Shown here piece after piece: positions 11,469-20,345 of a stretch of DNA of 64,000 nt (its first letter is position 1; each line of letters begins with the position of its first letter). Below the pieces are notes generated by a model, which saw only the letters and a program-made list of their open reading frames with translations, did no database searches and was not told the origin of the DNA. Source of the DNA: Branchipolynoe longqiensis (taxonomy: Eukaryota > Annelida > Polychaeta > Phyllodocida > Polynoidae); the NCBI GenBank assembly GCA_030323885.1, contig CM059193.1, positions 96,340,852 through 96,404,851 on the forward strand, in the 5' to 3' direction. A program made the position numbers and the translations under genes.

Positions 11469-13648
11469 TCATCATCATCATCATCATCATCATGCTGTCG
11501 GTCGCGATGTGACTGCCGCTCTCCATTTAGCTCTCTACTGTGAGAGTTGGGTCCATGAGTCGGTCTTAATGTCTCTCAGCTTCAGGTTTCTCTTGATGGT
11601 ATCCTTGAACCGGAGACGAGGGCGCCCTCTCTTTCTGTAACCAGAAGACAGTTGAGAATAGAGGATCTGCTTTGGTAGCCTGTCTGATGACATCCTCATG
11701 AGGTCTCCAGTCCACTGGAGATCCTTTTTGATCAGAAGATCCTCCATAGAGGGCAGCCCCGTCCATTTGAGTATTTCCTTGTTTGTCACTTTGTCCTTCC
11801 AGGTTAGCCTCATGATTGAACGCATATGTCGCATCATGAAAGCAGGCAGCTTTTTCACCGGAGGTATGTACACTGTCCAGGCCTCAGCTCCGTAGAGTAG
11901 GGTGGATAGCACGATTGCACGGTAGATCTTGCCTTTGACCTGCATGGACACATGGTGGTTGTTCCAGAGTCTCTGGCATAGTCGGCCGAAAGATGCGCTA
12001 GCCTTGGCCATCCTCCTCTGTATTTCAGCATCAATGCATCCATCACTTGATATAGTGCTTCCGAGGTAGGTGAATTCCGGAATAGAGTTCAGCTTGTTTT
12101 CGTCAACCATGATATCCTCCTCTCGGGTTCTTGTAGAGTTGGGTTGGTGCAGCACCTCCGTCTTCTTGATGTTAATCTTCAGGCCAAACTTCTTTGATGC
12201 ATCAGAGAAAGCGTCCACTATTTTCTGGATCTCTTCAGCAGAGTGGGCAGTCAGCGCACTGTCATCTGCGAATAGCAGCTCTCTCACCAGTATCCGAGTA
12301 GTCTTGGTCTTCGCTCTGAAGTGTGCGACATTGAATAGGTCAGCGCTCTGTCTGGACTGTATATAGATGCCATCCCCCATGTCTCGGAAAGCCTCATCGA
12401 GCATTGCTGATAGGAAGATGGAGAAGAGGTGGGGCCAGTACACAACCTTGCTTAACCCCATTGGTAACCCCAAACGATTCCGAGACTTCCCCTCCAACAC
12501 TAACGTTCGCCAACATTCCTGTATGTAGAGCCTCGATCATAGTTGTGAACTTCTCTGGGCATCCATACTTCCTCAGTAGCTGCCATAGCCCGGTCCTCCC
12601 GACTGTATCAAACGCCTTAGTGAAATCGACAAATACCATGTACAGTGGTCGGTCCTGCTCAATGCACTTTTCTTGTAGCTGTCGGAGACAAAATATCATA
12701 TCCACGTGCTCCAGTTACCTCTGAAGCCACACTGTGACTCTGCAACTACATCAGGTGTTATGTGAATAGATAGTCTGTTGAGGAGGATCCTGGTGAAGAT
12801 CTTGCCTGCTATGGAAAGAAGAGAGATTCCTCTATAGTTCCCACAGTCTGTTCGATCACCTTTCTTTTAGATGGTTACAATGCTGGCATCCTTCCATGCT
12901 TGGGGTACAGAACCCTCCTCCCAGGCATTGGTGATTAGTTGGTGCAGTCTGTTGAGCAGATTGTCTCCTCCGTGCTTCCATACTTCAGCAGGAATTCCAT
13001 CACCCCCAGGTGCTTTGCCATCTTTCAGGCTGGCGATTGCTCTAGCCATCTCATCCATGTTTGGAGTCTCAACGAGGCATCTTTTGGTAATGCGCTGCTG
13101 GATGTTGTCCAGAGCTTTGTGATCTATGTCACCAGGGACATTGAGTAGCTTCTGGAAGTGTTCACTCCATCTTGCCACAACTCTCTTGCTGTCAGAAAAG
13201 GTCTCCATTCCATATGTTGATTTCAGGTGAACAGGTCCCTTCTTCATGGGTCCCCACACTTCTTTCAGTCCACTGTAGAAGCTCTTCATGTTGTTTCTGT
13301 CTGCAGCTCTCTGCCGCTCCTCTGCCTTCATTTCCCACCAGTCTGACTTCAATGCACTGGTGCATTTTTGTAGCAATCAGCAGGCATCTTTGTATGCTGC
13401 AGTGGTGGATCTAGTGGTCCTGGTCTGCAACACTCTCTGGTGGGCTTGGTCTCTTCTGCTCAAAAGATTCTGTACCTCTTCATTGTTGGGGTCGAACCAG
13501 TCCTGGTGTTTTCAGTCTGGCTTGCCGAGATATGTTTTAGCTGTGTTGTATACGACCTGCTGCAAATCTGCCCATTCCTTGTCTGGTGTTGGGCTTTTAT
13601 TCTCCTCCCATTGTGCGAGAGTGCGGTCCATCTCCTGCTTGAAGCTCT
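11469..13648 (-). mobile_element. 5'-truncated non-LTR retrotransposon (LINE)
   Basis: The copy is about 2.2 kb. It has a (GAT)n tail on its 3' end (plus-strand ATC repeats at 11468-11493) and is flanked by a ~29-bp direct repeat (11440-11468 and 13649-13677), as expected from target-primed reverse transcription. It starts in the linker between endonuclease and RT, so the endonuclease is missing. The LINE family is not resolved. Sequence style resembles the RTE/CR1/Jockey-like elements common in aquatic animals. Confidence 0.9.
11497..13648 (-). pseudogene. LINE ORF2 remnant: linker, reverse transcriptase, C-terminal domain
   Basis: On the minus strand the remnant reads in order: a linker (about 13648-13100); RT block with KDGKAPGGDGIPAEVWK (near 13030); DCGNYRGISLLS-like block (near 12830); VFVDFTKAFDTV with the first catalytic Asp (near 12620); GVKQGCVLAP (near 12450); the catalytic FADD at 12261-12272; YLGSTISSDG (near 12050); and the C-terminal LLYGAEAWT and GRPRLRFKDTIKRN blocks (near 11900 and 11620). 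In its family this protein copies element RNA into DNA at a nicked target. There are at least two frameshifts (between the frames ending near 12867, 12394 and 11535) and in-frame stops near 13385 and 13525, so it is inactive. No active-site change is seen at FADD. Confidence 0.9.
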
Positions 13649-13677
13649 CCTTGTTGGACGATTACTCTCTTTAGACA
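13649..13677. repeat. Target-site duplication of LINE (right copy)
   Basis: Matches 11440-11468 with two mismatches. The exact boundary with the truncated LINE end is blurred by one or two bases of microhomology. Confidence 0.8.
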
Positions 13678-14015
13678 AAACCACAATTAATGACTGTTAT
13701 AACTGAGGCCAAAATCGCTTCCATCTGATGCCTAAGATAGTAAGATATTTGTAGTGATATAATATATTTCATATGAAGAGCATTACTCTATCCAATTAAA
13801 CCCTAATCGTTACATGCCACAGTTGCTGACTTGAGACTTATTTGAGAAACTTAGAGAAGTCTCTCCAGACAGCAGCATTGCACGGACGAACACAAACCGG
13901 GAGGTAGTGGGTTCGATCCCCCCCTGAGACTAACCAATAATGGTTGACAAAAGTAGCACGGATCGCTGGCACGTACGCATCACGTCACACAGAAGACAGA
14001 AGTTAATGCGGCCAT
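13678..14015. other. Unique sequence, weak tRNA B-box
   Basis: GGTAGTGGGTTCGATCCCCC (about 13902-13921) resembles a tRNA/SINE B box, but I could not fold a convincing tRNA around it. No coding sequence is seen. Confidence 0.3.
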
Positions 14016-14345
14016 GGTTGGTTGGTTGTTGGAGATTGTATGTCCTCGCAACATCTAATGTCATATCAGGATGGGTACCGACTTGTGACAGTGCACACTC
14101 AGGGTGACTTCACAGTGATGCCTCACTGGCAAATCAGGCCACTGGTACCATGACCCGATATCCCACTGACAGTGACCTTATCCTGACACGCAGCTTGTCA
14201 TATCCTATTAATGCCGAACACCAGTCTAGGAAGCGACAAGTATCAATTTGATAAGTCATTGGTTTGACTCGACCCAGAACTGAACTCACGATCTCCCGCA
14301 CGCGAAGCCCGTGCTCAACCGATTCGTCCACCGCGTCGGGTCAGA
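14016..14345 (-). mobile_element. tRNA-derived SINE, near full length
   Basis: On the minus strand it has a tRNA-like head (the plus-strand end near 14300-14340 carries the complement of boxes A and B). The body shows the family landmarks CCTATCCTA...GCC, GTCATGG-like and CACAAGTCGGTACCC. It ends with an A/C-rich CCAACAACCAACC tail at 14016. It is the same family as 27464-27799 and 55637-55985. Confidence 0.85.
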
Positions 14346-14413
14346 AGGGTTTGGAGATAACTAACAATAGTAACATAGGGCCGGAATAATGCGACTGACT
14401 CATATATTGTCAC

Positions 14414-14460
14414 CTGACCAATTGTAATGAATCCAATTATGTAGCCAACATCAGTGCGAC
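14414..14460 (-). CDS. Candidate exon 3 (47 bp) of an unknown host gene
   Basis: On the minus strand a GACAG acceptor (AG at 14462-14461) precedes a 47-base open segment that ends at a CAG|GTGACA donor (GT at 14413-14412). The segment's phase accepts the phase-1 end of the exon at 14586-14732 and gives a short hydrophobic peptide ending GYIIGFITIGQ. The polypyrimidine tract is poor and the exon is short, so this is the weakest member of the proposed chain. Confidence 0.22.
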
Positions 14461-14585
14461 CTGTCACAAATTTGCACATATCCGGATATAACCTCAGCTG
14501 TTGCTAGAACGTCAGACCCCGGCCTCCCAGCATTACGCTCCATTCCTGATCTTAAACTAAAGGCCCGTCAGGGGGCGCCACCTAC

Positions 14586-14732
14586 CCATGACTACGTGTC
14601 CCGCGTCGTTGCGCGTCGTGTAGATGACGTCACTGGGCGGCTGTAACGTCACTGTTGACGAGACTATGCTGAGCAGGTCGTCGTATGATGTCACGAGCGA
14701 CTGGGTAGTGTGGATGAAGTAGGGCACGGTCT
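14586..14732 (-). CDS. Candidate internal exon (147 bp) of an unknown host gene
   Basis: On the minus strand the sequence GGCCTTCTTGTTTGCAG gives a pyrimidine-rich 3' splice site (AG at 14734-14733). A 49-codon open segment follows and stops at ATGG|GTAGG (donor GT at 14585-14584). The peptide begins TVPYFIHTTQSLVTSYDDLL and is not low complexity. It lacks the repeat character of all other long frames here, and its codons have GC-rich third positions. Entry and exit are both phase 1. I do not recognise the protein. Its start and stop exons are not identified, so it may be one exon of a larger gene or a chance open segment. Confidence 0.45.
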
Positions 14733-15331
14733 CTGCAAACAAGAAGGCCAATTTATTTATTTATTATGTTTTGCAAATATGTTTATTCTGCCAAAGCACT
14801 GATCTTCCAGCCATTTGTCAATTCAGGATTATTTACACAACAAAGATAAATAGAGTAAGGTAGACAATAACTGTTGAAGACACATATAGGCAGCACATAA
14901 CACAATGAAATTCAGTAACCTCCAAGTTTCATAGCAATATGACAATAGTAGTAACATATGAATGCACGGCGCCTGGATCCGTCACGCACAAAACCAGACC
15001 TGCGGCACTTCCGGTCCGATTATCGCCGACTCGTGGCATGACGGGCCAGATAGGCGGCCAATCTTATCTACCTGGAAGTCCGTGTCTTGTATGAGTATAT
15101 GAACGCGCATGCACAGAAGCAACGCGCCCTGTCTGCCGGCACCACGACGCGGACTGCATATGTAAAGTGACAATCAGAGCCCGTCATTGGCTCGTTACTG
15201 CCAATCACGTCCGGATGGGCGTGGGTGGCGGGTGACGGTTGGCGGGTGGCGGGTGGCGGGTGTGTAGCAGGTAATCCACCAGATAACGCTATCATCATCA
15301 ATAAGCAAACAGGAATCAAAGCCTGTGTTAC
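14733..15331. other. Putative intron / unique sequence
   Basis: Unique AT-rich, then CpG-bearing sequence. A further splice-like segment (15072-15153, minus: TATGCAG acceptor, CCAG|GTAGAT donor) is open in all frames, but its phase fits the chain poorly. A GGCGGGTG microrepeat lies at about 15225-15262. Confidence 0.35.
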
Positions 15332-15386
15332 CGAGGAGGAACTGCCAGACAACTGAAGGTAGCAGCACCCCGTACCGCACGGACAC
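15332..15386 (-). CDS. Candidate upstream exon (55 bp) of the same unknown gene
   Basis: On the minus strand a good pyrimidine tract and acceptor (CTTGCCCTATTCCAG, AG at 15388-15387) leads into a 55-base open segment encoding VSVRYGVLLPSVVWQFLL. It ends at CTCG|GTAACA (GT at 15331-15330). It leaves in phase 1, which matches the phase-1 entry of the exon at 14586-14732. The implied intron is ~600 bp. Just upstream lies a minisatellite, so no earlier exon can be traced. A chance match is possible. Confidence 0.35.
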
Positions 15387-15397
15387 CTGGAATAGGG

Positions 15398-15530
15398 CAA
15401 GGTCAGCACACACCTACACCAAGGTCAACACACAAGCAGGGCAAGGTCAGCACACACCTGCAGCAAGGTCAACCCACAAACAGGGCAATGTCAGCGCACA
15501 CCCGCGTCAAGGTCAACACACAAACAGGTG
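15398..15530. repeat. 44-bp minisatellite, array 1
   Basis: Three copies of a 44-bp unit, itself a near-dimer of AAGGTCAGCACACACCTGCACC-like 22-mers. It resumes on the other side of the LTR at 16100. Confidence 0.85.
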
Positions 15531-15532
15531 TA

Positions 15533-16092
15533 AAATATTCTGATAAAACACATTGGTGGGGAATGTGAACTGGTCTATAAGGGATTACAAATGGTCTATA
15601 AAGGTAAATGATGTATAGGGCCAGATGCATTTATGTATTATGTGTTGCTGGTGATCCATTACTTGTATTAAATAGTCATTGTGTATTCTATAGATAGTAT
15701 GATAGGGGCACTATTGTTAGTTTGGAAGGAGCTCAAGAGCTCTACTCACAACCCCCTCCCCCCCAACTGTCAGTCACGGATCACCACACACACAGACACA
15801 ACAGTGCAGGTGAGGCCAAAGCAGCCAAGGCATGGTGGTCGTGCGTAGATCACAGTTGTCAGGGTGATACAGAAATGCTTCCTGTTGATTGGTGGACCTA
15901 GAAATGCTTGATCTTGATGTGAGAGCATTGTCCGGTGATATGCCATGTTAGCTCCAGAAACCACTATATAATAATAAACCTGAGGGTGCAAGCTCTCACT
16001 TACTTTACTTTACTCTATACTCTGCCTTTCTTATACTTGCCTGTAGTGATTTCCTATTAGCCTGCCTACACAACTAGAGCTGCCAGACGACG
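15533..16092 (+). mobile_element. LTR (solo or remnant)
   Basis: It shares ordered blocks with 39382-39914: CATTGGTGGGGAATG, a CCCCCTCCCCCC run, GATCACCACAC, a combined TATATAATAATAAACC promoter/poly(A) box near 15965, and the 3' end GCCTGCCTACACAACTAGAG...ACTTTACACA. It begins TG and ends CA. No internal coding sequence flanks it; both sides are the 44-bp minisatellite. Confidence 0.7.
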
Positions 16093-16094
16093 AC

Positions 16095-16245
16095 TTTACA
16101 CACGGTAAGGTCAGCACACACCTGCACCAAGGTCACCACAAAAACAGGGCAAGGTCAGTGCACACCTGCACCAAGGGTAACACACAAAGAGGGCAAGGTG
16201 AGCACACACCTGCACCAAGGTCAAAACACAAAAAGGGCAAGATCA
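16095..16245. repeat. 44-bp minisatellite, array 2
   Basis: About three further copies of the 44-bp unit seen at 15398-15530, beginning directly after the LTR 3' end. Confidence 0.85.
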
Positions 16246-16354
16246 GTGGATATGTAGAGTATGGTTAGTGCACGAATAGAGGAAGCTTGGTGCATACATC
16301 GAGCAAGGTCAGAACACAGATAGATCAATATCAGTGGATATGTAGAGAGGTCAC

Positions 16355-16910
16355 TGCAGACGACTACACAACCTAGGCTCCCTGATGCAATCACCCTATC
16401 CACGCCTACCTGTCTATGTGGGTTCTTGCATGAGAGGTCAGTGCAGACTACTACACTCACCATTACACTACCTAGGCTCCCTGATGCAATCACCCTATCT
16501 AGGTCCACCAGTCTATTTTGTTCATTGCCTGAGAGGTCAGCGCAGACTATTACACTATCTAGGCTCCCTGATGCAATCACCCTATCGACGCCCTCCTGTC
16601 TATGTGGGTTCTTGCCTGAGAGGTCAGTGCAGACTACTACATGACCTAGGTTCCCTGATGCAATCACCCTATCCATGCCTACCTGTCTATGTGGGTTCTT
16701 GCCTGAGAAGTCAATGCAGACTACTACACTACCTAGGTTCCCTGATGCAATCACCCTATCCGCGCCTACCTGTCTATGTGGGTTCTTGCCTGAGAGGTCA
16801 GTGCAGACTACTACACTACCTAGGCTCCCTGATGCAATCACCCTATCCGCGCCTACCTGTCTATGTGGGTCCTTGCCTGAGAGGTCAGTGCAGACTACCA
16901 GTAAAACAGA
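16355..16910. repeat. 87-bp minisatellite
   Basis: About six copies of an 87-bp unit (landmarks CCTAGGCTCCCTGATGCAAT, CTGTCTATGTGGGTTCTTGC and GAGAGGTCAGTGCAGACTA). Because 87 is divisible by three, a 29-residue peptide repeat is open on both strands (206 codons minus, 215 plus). No domain is recognised. I treat it as non-coding. Confidence 0.85.
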
Positions 16911-16949
16911 GCCAAGGTAATTCGATCAATGTGGTTGTAAAAATGGACA

Positions 16950-17250
16950 CAGCACAGCACGGTCAGAGCACAGCACGGTCAGAGCACAGCACGGTCAGAG
17001 TACAGCATGGTCGGAGCACAGCACGGTCATAGTACAGCACGGTCATAACACAGCACGGTCAGAGCACAGCATGGTCAGAGCACAGCATGGTCATATCACA
17101 GCACGGTCAGAGCACAACACGGTCATATCACAGCACGGTCGGAGCACAGCACGGTCAGAGTACAGCACGGTCATAGCACAGCATGGTCAGAGCACAGCAC
17201 GTTCATAGCACAGCACGGTCAGAGCACAGCACGGTCAGAGCACAGTCCGG
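16950..17250. repeat. 16-bp minisatellite, array 1
   Basis: Tandem GAGCACAGCACGGTCA units with few variants. Confidence 0.92.
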
Positions 17251-17254
17251 TCTG

Positions 17255-17368
17255 AGAGGTTAGTGCAGACTATTACAACCTGAGGGTGCAAAGCTCTCAC
17301 TTACTTTACTTTCCTAGATACTTATACTTAGCCTGCCTACACAACTAGAGCTCCCAGACGACGACTGC
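17255..17368 (+). mobile_element. LTR 3'-end fragment
   Basis: CTGAGGGTGCAAAGCTCTCACTTACTTTACTTT...GCCTGCCTACACAACTAGAG matches the last ~110 bp of the LTR at 15533-16092. It separates two blocks of the same 16-bp array. Confidence 0.8.
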
Positions 17369-18027
17369 ACAGCACGGTCAGAGCACAGCATGGTCAGAAC
17401 ACAGCACAGTCATAGTACAGCATGGTCAGATCACATCACGGTCAGAGCACAGCACGGGCAGAGCACAGCACGGTCAGAACACAGCAGGGTCATAGTACAG
17501 CATGGTCAGAGTACAGCACTGTCAGAGCACAGCACGGTCAGAGCACAGAACGGTCAGAGCACATCATGGTCAAATCACAACACGGTCAGAGCACAGTACG
17601 GTCAGATCACAGCACAGTCAGAGCACAGCACGGTCAGAGCACAGCACGGTCAGAACACAGCATGGTCAGAACACAGCACGTTCAGAGCACAGCACATTCA
17701 GAACACAGCCCAGTCATAGCACAGCATGGTCAAAGCACAGCACGTTCAGAACATAGCATGGTCAGAGCACAGCACGGTCAGAACACAGCACGGTCAGAGC
17801 ACAGCATAGTCAGAACACAGCATGGTCAGAGTACAGCACGGTCATAGCACAGCATGGTCAGAGCACAGCATGGTCACACCACAGCATGGTCAGAGCACAG
17901 CATGGTCAGAGCACAGCATGGTCAGAGCACAGCACAGTCAGAACACAGCACGGTCATAGTACAGCACGGTCAGAGTACAGCATGGTCAGAGCACAGCACG
18001 GTCAGAGCACATCACGGTCAGAGCACC
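17369..18027. repeat. 16-bp minisatellite, array 2
   Basis: About 41 copies of the GAGCACAGCACGGTCA unit, starting directly after the LTR fragment. Confidence 0.92.
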
Positions 18028-18199
18028 GATGGACATGTTTGTGAAACTTGACCGCAAACAGTTGGTTAGACGGACCAGGCAGATGCAAGTACCTGGGTAT
18101 GGAAACGAAGCTGCCTGATTTCACGAGCTGCGGTTTGTGATTATGACAGACAGTCAGATAGTCAGGGTGCAATGCGCAGGTGGAGGTGGTGCTTGTGTG

Positions 18200-20000
18200 T
18201 GTGGGTGTGTGCATGAGTGAATAGGGCTGTGAGGAAGTGAGTGTGGGGATATGAGGGATGGGATGAGTGTGTGAGTGTTTGGGGATGTGAGTGTGTGGGG
18301 TGTGAGGGTGTGTGTGGGAATATGAGTGTGTGGGGATGTGTGGGGATCTGAGTGTGGGGGGTGAGGGTATGTGTGTGGGGATATGAGGGTGGGGGTGTGA
18401 GAGTGTGGGGATGTGAGTGTGTGGGGTGTGAGGGTATGTGTGGGGATATTAGGCTGGGAGTGTGAGACCGTGAGTGTGTGGTGCTGTGTGGGGATGTGAG
18501 TGTGTGGGGATATGAGGGTGGGGGTGTGGGGGTGTGAGTTTGGGGATGTGTGAGGATGTGAGTGTGTGGGGATATGAGGGTGGGGGTGTGGGGGTGTGAG
18601 TGTGGCAATGTGTGGGGATGTGAGTGTGTGGGGATATGAGGGTGGGGGTGTGGGAGTGTGAGTGTGGGGATGTGTGGGGATGTGAGTGTGTGGGGATATG
18701 AGGGTGGGGGTGCGGGGGTGTGAGTGTGGCGCTGTGTGGGGATGTGAGTGTGTGGGGATATGAGGGTGGGGGTGTGGGGGTGTGAGTGTGGGGATGTGAG
18801 TGTGTGGGGATATGAGGGTGGGGATGTGGGGGTGTGAGTGTGGCAATGTGTGGGGATGTGGGGTGTGTGGGGATGTGGGGTGGGGGGTGGGGAGTGTGGG
18901 TGTGGGGTGTGTGGGGATGTGGTGTGTGGGGTATGGGGGTGGGGGTGTGGGGGTGTGGTGTGTGGGGTGTGTGGGGATGTGGGTGTGTGGGGTGGGGGTG
19001 GGGGTGTGGGGGTGGGGGGTGGTGGGGATGGTGGTGGGGTGGTGGTGGGGTGTGTGAGGGTGTGGGTGTGGGGGTGTGGGGTGGGGGTGTGGTGTGGCGG
19101 TGGTGGGGTGTGAGTGTGGGGGGATGTGGGGTGGGGGTGTGGGGGTGGGGTGTGGCGTGTGTGGGGATGTGGGTGTGGGGGGGTGGGGTGGGGGGTGGGG
19201 GTGTGGTGTGGGGGTGTGTGGGGATGTGGTGTGTGGGGAGGGGTGGGGGTGTGGGGGTGGGGTGTGTGGGTGGTGAGGATGTGAGTGTGTGGGGTGTGGG
19301 GTGGGGGTGGGGGGTGTGAGTGTGGGTGTGTGGGGATGTGAGTGTGTGGGGGTTGGGGGTGGGGGTGTGGGGGTGTGGGTGGTGGGGATGTGTGGGATGT
19401 GGTGTGTGGGGTGTGGGGGTGGGGGGTGTGGGGGTGTGAGTGTGGGATGGGTGGGGTGTGGGTGTGTGGGGGTGTGGGGTGGGGTGTGGGGGTGTGGTGT
19501 GGGGATGGTGGGGATGTGGAGTGTGTGGGGATGTGGGGTGGGGGTGGGGTGTTTGGGTGTGGGATGGTGGGGGTGTGTGGGTGGTGGGGATGGGGTGGGG
19601 GGTGGGGTGTGAGTGGGGGGCGGTGTGGGGGGGTGTGGGGGTGGGTGTGTGGGGTATGGGGTGGGGGGTGGGGGTGGAGTGTGGGGGTGTGTGGGGTGTG
19701 GTGTGTGGGGTGTGAGGTGGGGGGTGGGGTGTGGGTGGGGGGGGATGTGTGGGGGTGGTGGGGGTGGTGGGTGTGGGGATGTGGGGTGGGGGGTGTGGGG
19801 GTGTGAGTGAGGGAATGTGTGGGGATGTGAGTGTGTGGGGATATGAGGCTGGGGGTGTGAGTGTGTGAGTGGGCGGGGATGTATGGGGGTGTGAGGGTGT
19901 GAGTGTGTGGGGATATGAGGGTGGGAGTGTGAGAGTGTGCGTGTGGGGATGTGTGGGATGTGAGTGTGTGGGGTGTGAGGGTGTAAGGGTGTGAGGGGGT
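18200..20000. repeat. G-rich GT minisatellite
   Basis: Degenerate GTGTGGGGATGTGAGTGTGTGGGG units (compound of 6-, 10- and ~60-bp periods), almost free of C on the plus strand. The 230- and 981-codon minus-strand frames (Pro/His/Thr/Ser) are repeat artefacts. Confidence 0.92.
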
Positions 20001-20144
20001 ACAGTTGGGGGACGGGGACAGGGTGGAGGTTGGGTGTGACGACGATGATCGGACGACGGTGTAAATACAGGTCAACGAGAGGACGTTTGTAAACTGAGGT
20101 TCTGGGAGGCTGTGTTGACTCGGGTCAGGGGACCAGGAGGCTCG
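20001..20144. other. Short unique spacer between arrays
   Basis: Unique sequence with no coding signal, bridging the GT array and the 9-bp array. Confidence 0.5.
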
Positions 20145-20345
20145 GTGGTGTGGCGGTGTGGAGGTGTGGCGGTGTGGCGGAGTGGCGGTGTGGCGGTGTG
20201 GTGGTGTTGCGGTGTGGCGGTGTGGTGGTGTGGCGGTGTGGCGGTGTGGCGGTGTGGCGGTGTGGCGGTGTGGCTGTATGGCGGTGTGGCGGTGTGGTGG
20301 TGTGGCGGTCTTGCGGCGTGGCAGCATGGCGGCATGGCAGTGAGG
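20145..20345. repeat. 9-bp minisatellite (GCGGTGTGG)n
   Basis: About 22 copies of a 9-bp unit. Frames of Trp-Arg-Cys-Gly-Gly-Val type are artefacts. Confidence 0.92.

Noticed and set aside
13902..13921. Possible tRNA gene (B box GGTTCGATCCCCC)
   Set aside because: No acceptor stem or A box could be paired at the right distance.
15072..15153. Additional splice-bounded segment on the minus strand
   Set aside because: It is open in all three frames. When its phase is chained from 15332-15386, the exon at 14586-14732 gains a stop.
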